From positions 248,001 through 312,000 of the forward strand of contig CAZRCZ010000001.1 in the NCBI GenBank assembly GCA_964598765.1: a stretch of DNA of 64,000 nt, written 5' to 3'. The DNA comes from CAZRCZ01 sp964598765 (GTDB taxonomy: Bacteria; Sumerlaeota; Sumerlaeia; MVZB01; JAJFLK01). A program made the translations under genes and the position numbers. The notes under the pieces were generated by a model, which was not told the DNA's origin, searched no databases, and saw only the letters and a list, made by a program, of their open reading frames with translations. Numbering within the stretch: position 1 is the first letter of the stretch; every line of letters starts with the position of its first letter. Positions 51,901 to 59,619 of the stretch are shown here, piece after piece.

Positions 51901-53034
51901 ATGAGCGTCTCCTTTGTTGATCTTGCGCGGCTTCACAAACCCTTGAAAGAGGACATGCTCAAGCTCGTCGGCGAGTGCATCGCCACCAGCGACTTCATCC
52001 TCGGTCCGCAACTTAAAACTTTCGAAACCAATTTTGCGAAGGCGCTCAAGGCCAAACACGCGGTCGGCGTCGCGTCGGGAACCGACGCGCTTCTGTTGAC
52101 GCTTCACGCCATCGGCGTCGGTCCCGGCGACGAGGTCATCTGCCCCGCCTTCGGATTCGTGGCCACCGCCGACGTGATCGTCCGAACGGGAGCCACCGTC
52201 GTCTTTGTGGACATCAAGGAAGATTACACGCTCGATCCCGAAGCCGTTCGGCTCGCGCTGACCGAAAAAACCAAGGCGATCATCGCCGTTCATCTTTTCG
52301 GTCTGGCCGCCGATGTCGAAAACCTCGCGCAAATCGCTTCCGATTACGGCGTCTTTTTGGTCGAGGACGTCGCGCAGGCGTGCGGCGGGGAAATCGCACA
52401 ACGCACGCTCGGCTCCTTCGGAATCGCCGGATGCTTCAGTTTTTATCCGACCAAAAACCTCGGCGGTCTCGGCGACGGCGGGATGATCCTCACCGACAGC
52501 GAGGAATTAAACGCCCGCGTCCGGCTTTTGCGGGACCACGGGCGCGAGAACGAAATGCGCTTCCTCGAAATCGGCTACAACAGCCGCCTCGATTCCATCC
52601 AAGCCGCCTTGCTCAATCTCAAATTGGATTCGCTCGACGAAGACAACGCCGACCGTCTCGCCAACGCCTCCTTCTATCACGAGCGGCTAAGCAAGGACGT
52701 TTTCACGCTACCGCCGTTCCGCAACGACGGATCGCACGTCTATAATTGCTACACGATCCGCCATCCCCAGCGCGACCACTTGAAAACCTTCCTCGACGAG
52801 CGGCAGATTCAGTCGAGGATTTACTATGCCCTTCCGCTTCATCTTCAACCCTGCTTTGAGTCGCTCGGTTACCGCGAGGGGCATTTCCCCGTCAGCGAGC
52901 TTGCCTCCAAACAGGTCTTGTCCATTCCGGTTTTCCCCGGAATGACCCGTCAAGAATTGGACGAGGTGGCGCACACGTTGGACCTTTACGCCAAAACCCA
53001 TCCTCTTCCGGCGGCTCCCAAGGGACATGTCTAA
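51901..53034 (+). CDS. DegT/DnrJ/EryC1-type sugar aminotransferase
   Basis: A 377-residue PLP enzyme. The Lys for PLP is residue 185 in FYPTKNLGGLGDGG, and AVGVASGTDALLL, PAFGFVATA and VEDVAQACGG complete the family pattern. It adds an amino group to a keto-sugar nucleotide, for polysaccharide or glycan assembly. The ATG at 51901 follows AGGA; an earlier ATG at 51841 is less favoured. The ribD gene starts 30 bp after it, probably in the same transcript. No sugar dehydratase is next to it. Confidence 0.92.
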   Translation: MSVSFVDLARLHKPLKEDMLKLVGECIATSDFILGPQLKTFETNFAKALKAKHAVGVASGTDALLLTLHAIGVGPGDEVICPAFGFVATADVIVRTGATVVFVDIKEDYTLDPEAVRLALTEKTKAIIAVHLFGLAADVENLAQIASDYGVFLVEDVAQACGGEIAQRTLGSFGIAGCFSFYPTKNLGGLGDGGMILTDSEELNARVRLLRDHGRENEMRFLEIGYNSRLDSIQAALLNLKLDSLDEDNADRLANASFYHERLSKDVFTLPPFRNDGSHVYNCYTIRHPQRDHLKTFLDERQIQSRIYYALPLHLQPCFESLGYREGHFPVSELASKQVLSIPVFPGMTRQELDEVAHTLDLYAKTHPLPAAPKGHV

Positions 53035-53064
53035 CGGCCGTTCTTCGCCTTAAGGGGGAACGAC

Positions 53065-54177
53065 GTGGCGATCAGCCAAGCCGATCAAAACTTCATGCGC
53101 AACGCCCTCACGCTGGCCTTGAGGGGCCGGGGGCGGACATCTCCCAACCCCATGGTGGGAGCCGTCGTCGTCAAGGAAGGGAAGATCGTCGGGCGCGGTC
53201 ACCACGCGCGCGCGGGAGAGGCGCACGCCGAAATCGTCGCGCTGACCGAAGCGGGCGAGGAAAGCCTCGGCGCGACTCTCTATTGTTCCCTTGAGCCATG
53301 TTGTCACTACGGCAGAACGCCTCCTTGCACCCGCGCGATTATCGAGGCGGGCGTCAAGCGCGTCGTCGTTCCGATTCTCGATCCCAACAAAAAAGTGAAC
53401 GGCAAGGGAGCGACGGAACTTCGCGAAGCCGGAATCGAGGTCGAAGTCGGTTGTCTCGCCGAGGAAGCCCGTCGCCTGAATGAATTCTTCGTCGTCTTTC
53501 ACGAATTGGCCCGTCCGTTCGTCACCGTCAAGTGGGCGATGACGCTGGACGGAAGAACGGGCACGGACTCCAATCACTCGCGCTGGATCAGCAACGAAGC
53601 CTCGCGCCGTTACGTCCATCAGCTTCGCTCGCTCCACGATGCGATTCTGATCGGCATTGGGACGATCCTTGCCGATGATCCGATGCTGAACGTCCGGCTG
53701 GAAAACTACACCGGTCCGCAACCCTCGCGGATCGTCGTGGACGGCGACCTCTCGATCCCGCGGCGCGCCAAAATGTTGCGCGAGCGGAACGCCGGGCCGG
53801 TGATTTTGGTCACGACTCCCTACGCTTCGAAGGAGGCGCGAACCGCCTTGGAAAAGGACGGCCATCGCGTCGTCGTTTTGCCCGGCAAACGCCGTCTCAT
53901 TGACATTCGGCAACTGCTCGATTTTCTGGCCGGGGAGCAAATCATTTCCGTTCTCGCCGAAGGAGGACGCCAAATCCAAACCGCGCTGATGAAACAGGGG
54001 CTGGTGGATAAAGTCGTGGCCTTCGTTTCTCCCAAAATCATCGGCGGAACGGAACTTCGCAACCCTCTCGAAGGTCTCGGCTTGATGACGATGGATCAGG
54101 CCGTTGTTCTGAAGGATTCCAAGTGGACGGCGTTCGATGAGGACATGTGCGTCGAGGGGTATCTGCGGAAAATTTGA
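53065..54177 (+). CDS. ribD: Bifunctional riboflavin deaminase/reductase
   Basis: A 370-residue enzyme with two domains. The deaminase domain has HAEIVAL (His54, Glu56) and CSLEPCCHYGRTPPCTRAII with the zinc Cys residues. The reductase domain has KWAMTLDGRTGT, SRWISNEASR and LAEGGRQIQTALMKQ. It makes 5-amino-6-ribitylamino-uracil phosphate for riboflavin synthesis. The start is a GTG with AAGGGGG 6 bp upstream. The other rib genes are not in the window. Confidence 0.96.
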   Translation: MAISQADQNFMRNALTLALRGRGRTSPNPMVGAVVVKEGKIVGRGHHARAGEAHAEIVALTEAGEESLGATLYCSLEPCCHYGRTPPCTRAIIEAGVKRVVVPILDPNKKVNGKGATELREAGIEVEVGCLAEEARRLNEFFVVFHELARPFVTVKWAMTLDGRTGTDSNHSRWISNEASRRYVHQLRSLHDAILIGIGTILADDPMLNVRLENYTGPQPSRIVVDGDLSIPRRAKMLRERNAGPVILVTTPYASKEARTALEKDGHRVVVLPGKRRLIDIRQLLDFLAGEQIISVLAEGGRQIQTALMKQGLVDKVVAFVSPKIIGGTELRNPLEGLGLMTMDQAVVLKDSKWTAFDEDMCVEGYLRKI

Positions 54178-54191
54178 TCGGGGTTTTATTT

Positions 54192-54266
54192 CTCACCACC
54201 AAGGCACGGAGACACCAAGTTGCAAGATCCGAAAGAGCTTGGTGTCTTCGAGTCTTGGTGGTGAAA
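54192..54266. terminator. Family A inverted repeat, copy 14 (CACCAAGG type), convergent
   Basis: CTCACCACCAAGGCACGGAG and AGCTTGGTGTC...TCTTGGTGGTGA form a 75-bp imperfect palindrome between two convergent genes. Confidence 0.65.
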
Positions 54267-54295
54267 ATCCGAAAGAATCCATCTCGCTTCCCCAA

Positions 54296-55267
54296 TTAAT
54301 CTTTCCCCCCCGAACCAAGATACCCATGCAACAACGGCAACCCCGTCAGCGCGGGAACCAGATAGCGCAAACTGACATAGAAGCCGACCCCGGCCAAAAT
54401 CGCGGGAGGATAATAGGGAGCAAAAAGAAAAATGATCGCCGCGTCGCGGGTTCCCATGCCGAAAAGCGAAAGGGGCAACAGCCCGACGAAAATCGCCAGC
54501 GGCATCAACAACGCGAACGGCAACACCGGGATGGGGGCGTTTAGGCAGAGGAAGAAAAAGTAGATTTGTGCGAGGTGCAGGATCCAAAGCGCGACGGAAA
54601 TCGCGCAGAGCCATTCCCGCCGGGCGCGCTTGGCTTGAAGGAGCGACATGACCTCGTGGCTCATCGCCAGCAGTTTGCCCAGCCGCGCCGTCTTCGGATC
54701 GGCGGAGAGAAAATTCACCATGCGTCCGTAAAAGGGGATGTGTCGGATAGGAATGAAATAGAGCGCGCCGACGATCACAATCACGGCTCCGCTGATCGCG
54801 GAGCAGAAGGCCGCAAGCGCTACGAAGCGGGCCGGATCTTCAACTTCGAATCTACTCGAGCAGGTGACCATCACACCGACGAATGCCAGAAGACAGAGCG
54901 ACGCGAGATCGAGCATTTTCTCGAAGACGACCAAATTGACGGCGCGAGAAAGATCGAGGCTTCCGGACCGCTTCAAAAAATAAGCCTTCGTCAAATCCCC
55001 CATCTTCGAGGGAAGCACGACGTTCATGGACTGGCTTGCCAAAATCAATCGCGCCGCTTCCCCCCATCCCATTTTAACAAACGGCGACGCCATTTCCTTC
55101 CAGCGGTAAATGATGATGAAATTTTGCGGAATGAAAAGAAGCAGGGCGACGACAAATGGAACTGGCTTGGTGGCGAGCATATTGATCCAAAGAACATGGC
55201 GGTCCACCCGGGCCAAAATCAGCCCGATGATCCCGAACGTGACGATGAAGGGAATGATCCGTTTCAC
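54296..55267 (-). CDS. Flippase-like membrane protein, LPG-synthase TM family
   Basis: A 323-residue protein with eight or so membrane helices. The start is a GTG that overlaps the previous stop as GTGA, so translation is coupled. The segment SQSMNVVLPSKMGDLTKAYFLKR with R/K-rich short loops and the C-terminal LPLSLFGMGTRDAAIIF are typical of the lysylphosphatidylglycerol-synthase-TM/AglD family, which includes lipid flippase-like proteins. It could move a lipid-linked sugar across the inner membrane; the operon supports this. Confidence 0.85.
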   Translation of the reverse strand: MKRIIPFIVTFGIIGLILARVDRHVLWINMLATKPVPFVVALLLFIPQNFIIIYRWKEMASPFVKMGWGEAARLILASQSMNVVLPSKMGDLTKAYFLKRSGSLDLSRAVNLVVFEKMLDLASLCLLAFVGVMVTCSSRFEVEDPARFVALAAFCSAISGAVIVIVGALYFIPIRHIPFYGRMVNFLSADPKTARLGKLLAMSHEVMSLLQAKRARREWLCAISVALWILHLAQIYFFFLCLNAPIPVLPFALLMPLAIFVGLLPLSLFGMGTRDAAIIFLFAPYYPPAILAGVGFYVSLRYLVPALTGLPLLHGYLGSGGKD

Positions 55268-56967
55268 TTGGGAATCGCGGAATGTTTTTGCGCGATACGA
55301 CCGGCGGCGTTGAGTTCCGGAACTCTGTCCGTCAAATCGCGCCAAGGCAACAAAACACTCGACTGATAGACGTTGCTGTTGGCGACGTAAATCGAAGTCG
55401 CGTCCGATCCCGCGTGAAGCGAAACAAACTCGCTGGTCTCGGGTGGCTTGATGATTTCGTCCTCGATCTGGACTTGATCGTCGCTGAAAACCAACCGTCG
55501 TGTGAAACGATACGGGGTACGCGGCTTTCCCGTGATCAAGATTTTTTGCAGGACGCGGCGAAGGAAATCCGAAGCGAATCGCCCCAACGTCAGATTCAGG
55601 CATCGGAAAAGAATCTGCTTGAAAGGGGAGGCGAGTTTGACCCGCCGCTCGCAGAAAAATCCGCCAACGGTTGCTTCGACCGATTCGAGCGCGGTCCGCT
55701 CCTCGACCTTGACCTGATAATCATCCACCAAGTGCGTGACAACCGTCCGCCCGTCGCGCAATTTGCCAATCAGACCGGTGTCGCTATAAATTGTCCCTTG
55801 GGGATCGGTGATTTTGACGACTCCTCCTTTCGCCAGACCGGCAACGGCATAGTAGCGATTCGTCTTCTTCACCAACATTTTCGCCTTCGGAAAATATCGC
55901 GTGAAGTTCGGACGGTCGTTCAACGGGTCGGCGCGCTGGGGAGAAAAATCGAGACAGGCTTGAAGCCAATCATAAACGTAATGGGCGCACATCCGGTCGT
56001 CGTCGTTGAAATATCGCGTTCCTTTGGCAACGGCCACCTTCAAAAACTGATCCGCGATCTGCGCCGCTTTCGGCTCGTGCGGAGCCATTACTTCAAATCC
56101 GTGCGGAAAGAAATGATAGGTATTCCGGCTTCCATATTCTCCGGCGTAACCTCCGTCCGGGTGCATGAAATACCACGCGAACTGCACGGCGGGGCGAAGC
56201 ATCGCGAGGAGACGCTCGGAGAGAGATGAATTGGGCGCGGAATTCACGGATGTCACGGTTAACTTTCTCAGAAGCTTCGCCAGATAAGAAATCGTGCATG
56301 AGTGGTATCCCGGATCGGCCCCCTCGTATTCCTGAAACCATCCTTCCTCCGACTGCCAACTTTTAACGATGTCGAGATAACGGTCTCGTCCGCGCGCGAA
56401 TTTATCCTCGCCCGTTAGGAGAAAAACATTGTGAAGCCCCAGCGCCGCCAGAGCCTGATGGTTGGTCAAGCGTCCCGATTCGTTGTGTTTGAGAAGCCAC
56501 TCGCCGCGTCGAACGAAGAATTCAAGATGTTCGGTTCGCTTTTCGCCCAACACCAACGAGCTTTCGGTGCAGGCGTGGAGCGAAAAAACCGCCGCGCCGA
56601 GCGCGCGCTCAAACGGAAAGTAATCGTCGCAACTTCCATCCTTGTGCGACGATTTACGCGCAAAATCAATTCCGGCCAACGCGAATTCCTTCATGCGCTC
56701 CCTCTGAAAATATGGATTATCCGCGAACGGATACCGATAGACCAACGCCAGCGGCAGAACAAATTCCTGTGCCATTCCGCACGGAAAATCCATCGTGCGG
56801 TAATGCCAATAAGCCCGATCAAAACTTCCGTAGGTCGGGCTGTATCGGTTGCGATCCGCGAGCAGAAGCAATTTCGGAATCGAAGCCAGCGCCAAGTCGC
56901 TGTAGCGCCGCCGCAATGTCTCAAGCCCGGGGGAAAGCGGTGGAAGCTGATCGGGATTCGTTTCCAT
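55264..56967 (-). CDS. Hypothetical alpha/alpha-toroid-like protein
   Basis: A 567-residue protein with no signal peptide. The N-terminal two thirds has repeated aromatic helical segments (GSFDRAYWHYRTMDFPCG, ALAALGLHNVFLLTGEDKF, EGWFQEYEGADPGYHSC, DGGYAGEYGSRNTYHFFPHG), as in (alpha/alpha)6 barrels. The last third is beta-rich (RTVVTHLVDDYQVKVEER, RLVFSDDQVQIEDEI), as in heparinase or alginate lyase beta-sandwich tails. Its place between a GT2 and a flippase-like gene suggests a role in an envelope glycan or lipid. No named family is recognised. Confidence 0.7.
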   Translation of the reverse strand: METNPDQLPPLSPGLETLRRRYSDLALASIPKLLLLADRNRYSPTYGSFDRAYWHYRTMDFPCGMAQEFVLPLALVYRYPFADNPYFQRERMKEFALAGIDFARKSSHKDGSCDDYFPFERALGAAVFSLHACTESSLVLGEKRTEHLEFFVRRGEWLLKHNESGRLTNHQALAALGLHNVFLLTGEDKFARGRDRYLDIVKSWQSEEGWFQEYEGADPGYHSCTISYLAKLLRKLTVTSVNSAPNSSLSERLLAMLRPAVQFAWYFMHPDGGYAGEYGSRNTYHFFPHGFEVMAPHEPKAAQIADQFLKVAVAKGTRYFNDDDRMCAHYVYDWLQACLDFSPQRADPLNDRPNFTRYFPKAKMLVKKTNRYYAVAGLAKGGVVKITDPQGTIYSDTGLIGKLRDGRTVVTHLVDDYQVKVEERTALESVEATVGGFFCERRVKLASPFKQILFRCLNLTLGRFASDFLRRVLQKILITGKPRTPYRFTRRLVFSDDQVQIEDEIIKPPETSEFVSLHAGSDATSIYVANSNVYQSSVLLPWRDLTDRVPELNAAGRIAQKHSAIPK

Positions 56968-56980
56968 GACACGCGTCGGA

Positions 56981-57877
56981 TTATTTGTCGCGCATTCCGG
57001 TCAATTTGAGAACCAAATCCGCGATCACGCCGATCAAAAGCATCTGCATTCCCCCGATGAAAAGGAACAGCGAGGTCACGTCCATAACTTGACCCGTCAG
57101 CAATTTGCTGAGGATGACCGTCGCGCACGCGGCGAAAACGAAAACGACGGCGAGCGGCACGAACACCTTCAGCGGATTGAAATAAGTGATCGTGCGCAAA
57201 ATCAACGCGACGAAATTCCAAGTGTCGCGCACCGGACGGATTTTGCTTTTCCCTTGTCTTCTTCGATATTCAATCGGAATGTGGCGGACCGCCGCGCCCG
57301 AACAAAGCAACGCAAGCGTCATCGAGGTCGTCAGGCTGAAACCTTCGGGCAACAGCGGACGATAGCGATCCACCAGCGATTTACGCATGAGCCGCAAACC
57401 GGAGTTGAGATCGGGAATCTTTTGACCTGAAAGAAAATTCGCCAACGCGGTCAAAATCCTTTTTGCCCCGCGTCTGACCAAGCCGTCGGTTTGCGCGGTT
57501 TGCGCCCGGCATCCGACGATCATGTCCGCGTTCTCATCCTCTCCCAACGCATTTAATAGCTTTCCGATTTCCTCCGGAGGATAGGAGCCGTCGGCGTCAA
57601 TGATGAGAATCCACGGATGCGCGGCGCGTCGGCAACCGTTCTTGATCGCGGCGCCATAGCCGCGATTGCTCTCATGCCGGACAAGTTGAAAGCTTGCCGT
57701 GGTCTTTTGCGTGGCTTGAATGAAGGCATCGGTCGAGCCGTCATCAACCACGATGATCTCGAAAGGGCGACCACCGGCGCTCAAGGCTTGCTCGACCCCT
57801 TTCAAAGTTGCGGCCACCGACTCAGCCTCATTGAATACAGGGATGACACAACTGACGCCGGATAAATCGCCTGACAT
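56981..57877 (-). CDS. GT2 glycosyltransferase, dolichol/polyprenyl-phosphate type
   Basis: A 298-residue protein. The N-terminal GT-A domain has VIPVFNEAESVAAT, VVDDGSTDAF, and DADGSYPPEEI, as in polyprenyl-phosphate mannose/glucose synthases. Two C-terminal membrane helices (FVPLAVVFVFAACATVIL and FIGGMQMLLIGVIADLVL) anchor it. It is expected to make a polyprenyl-phosphate sugar at the cytoplasmic face. The gene heads a three-gene operon: the toroid-like gene begins 13 bp later, and the flippase-like gene overlaps that. Confidence 0.92.
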   Translation of the reverse strand: MSGDLSGVSCVIPVFNEAESVAATLKGVEQALSAGGRPFEIIVVDDGSTDAFIQATQKTTASFQLVRHESNRGYGAAIKNGCRRAAHPWILIIDADGSYPPEEIGKLLNALGEDENADMIVGCRAQTAQTDGLVRRGAKRILTALANFLSGQKIPDLNSGLRLMRKSLVDRYRPLLPEGFSLTTSMTLALLCSGAAVRHIPIEYRRRQGKSKIRPVRDTWNFVALILRTITYFNPLKVFVPLAVVFVFAACATVILSKLLTGQVMDVTSLFLFIGGMQMLLIGVIADLVLKLTGMRDK

Positions 57878-58033
57878 GATTCAAATCTTCAACAATCGGA
57901 TTGAGCGGAACAAGCTTTTCTCTCCGTCTCCGCTTCAAAAATTGCGTCCGATCCTGACACAGAACCCTATCCGCCGGACAGCGAAAAGTCGCGGAGGTCA
58001 ACCCGTAAAAAAATCATTTTTCGACGCTTGGGC

Positions 58034-58061
58034 TTGCTTTTGAATGGGAGAGCGGTAAAAT
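58034..58061 (+). promoter_or_regulatory. Candidate promoter of the first pentapeptide gene
   Basis: TTGCTT and TAAAAT, with a 16-bp spacer, lie about 70 bp before the start codon in a 252-bp divergent gap. Nothing else was seen in this gap. Confidence 0.4.
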
Positions 58062-58129
58062 GATCTCATTAAAAAGCGCGTCGCTCAGTGACGCAGGGTA
58101 TTAGGTTTGCGTGACATTCCCCGCCGCCG

Positions 58130-59506
58130 ATGATTGAAATTAAACACCGCGATTCCCGTCAGGTTCTGCACACGCTCTACGATGATTCGCTGGAAGCGGC
58201 CAATCTGACGAACGCCAATCTGGCCGGATCCGACCTGCGCGGCATGAGTCTGCGCTGGACGAACCTGAGCGGCGCGAGGCTGGAATACGCCGATCTCGCG
58301 GACGCCAATCTCGATGGAGCCATCTTTACCGGCGCCATTTATGATGAGACGACCCGCTGGCCCAAGGGGTTCAATCCCAAACGCGCGGGAGCAATCGTGA
58401 AGGCCGACGCGGCCAAGGCCGAGGCGCGTCCCCCCAATCCTCTGACTCAGTCATTAAGCGAAGGGAGGTTTGAATCGGGGCGACGGGCGCAACCCGAGCA
58501 TCAACCTGCAACCAAACCCCCGCCGATTTCCGAGCCAACTCCGTTGTCCCCCAAATCGCACCCTCCGGTCCGAGCAACCGTTCAACCCTCGGCGCGTGGC
58601 ATTCAAATTCGCCATAAATTGACCGGCAAGACTCTCCACGAATTTCCGGTGTCGTCCCTTCTGGGATTGGATTTGGCGCGCGTCAATCTGATTGACGCCG
58701 ACCTCAAGGGGTTGAATTTCTCCGAGGCTAATCTCTCCGCCGCGCTGTTGGTCGAGGCCGATCTCACGGGCGCGACGATCCTCAACGCCAACATGACCGA
58801 CGCGACTCTCATGGAATCAAATCTCCGCGGAGTCCATTTCGCGGGGAGCGATTTGGAAGGAGCCAATTTCACCGGAGCCATGATGGCCGGAGCCGATCTC
58901 GCCGCCGCCAATCTCGAGGATGCCAACTTGAGCAACGCCGACCTGACCGAAGCGACACTAGCTGAAGCCAAGCTTCGCGGCGCGACGCTTCAAGGAGCCA
59001 TTCTCCTCGAAGCGCATCTGGAGCGAGCCGATTTGACCCGCGCCGATCTGCGCGATTGCAATCTCGAAGGAGCGAACATGCTCGGGAGCCGAATGATCGG
59101 AGTCAATCTGAATCACGCCATTTTGCGCGAATCCGATCTTGAGGAGGCGGACCTCAAGAAGGGAAATTTGGTCGAAGCCAATTTGAGCGGAGCGAATTTG
59201 GGACATGCCAATCTCACCGGCGCCGATTTGACCGGCGCGATCTTGGTGGACGTGAATCTTAAGGGAGCCAATCTCACTCGCGCCAATCTCACCGGAGCAA
59301 AGCTCGACGGAGCCAATTTGCGCGAGGCGAATTTGGAAGGAGCCATTTTGGAGGGAGCCGACCTCACCGACGCCGACCTTCACGGAGCCAATTTGAACAT
59401 GGCCAATCTCGACGAGGCCAACTTGAGCGGGACGCAATTGGATGGAACCGCCCGGTATGAAGTTTCCAGCGACGCCAATGCCGACGCGGGGTTTGCCCCG
59501 CAATGA
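58130..59506 (+). CDS. Pentapeptide-repeat protein 1
   Basis: A 458-residue protein of two pentapeptide-repeat runs (A-[DN]-L-x-x quartets forming a right-handed quadrilateral helix). Each run is preceded by a short module: MIEIKHRDSRQVLHTL and GIQIRHKLTGKTLHEF. The first run ends with the cap TRWPKGFNPKRAGA, and a Pro-rich linker joins the two. The second run, about residues 175-440, has over 50 repeats. There is no signal peptide. Such proteins often mimic DNA or bind partners; the role here is unknown. The next gene is a close relative 113 bp on. Confidence 0.9.
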   Translation: MIEIKHRDSRQVLHTLYDDSLEAANLTNANLAGSDLRGMSLRWTNLSGARLEYADLADANLDGAIFTGAIYDETTRWPKGFNPKRAGAIVKADAAKAEARPPNPLTQSLSEGRFESGRRAQPEHQPATKPPPISEPTPLSPKSHPPVRATVQPSARGIQIRHKLTGKTLHEFPVSSLLGLDLARVNLIDADLKGLNFSEANLSAALLVEADLTGATILNANMTDATLMESNLRGVHFAGSDLEGANFTGAMMAGADLAAANLEDANLSNADLTEATLAEAKLRGATLQGAILLEAHLERADLTRADLRDCNLEGANMLGSRMIGVNLNHAILRESDLEEADLKKGNLVEANLSGANLGHANLTGADLTGAILVDVNLKGANLTRANLTGAKLDGANLREANLEGAILEGADLTDADLHGANLNMANLDEANLSGTQLDGTARYEVSSDANADAGFAPQ

Positions 59507-59619
59507 AACTTGAGCGCTCATGAATTTTGCCCGCGCCCAGCATCGCCCCGATCCGATCTGAATTATTCAAAATGTCCAATGCCTCTCCGCCCCTTACACC
59601 CGAAAGGGAAAAAACCGGA

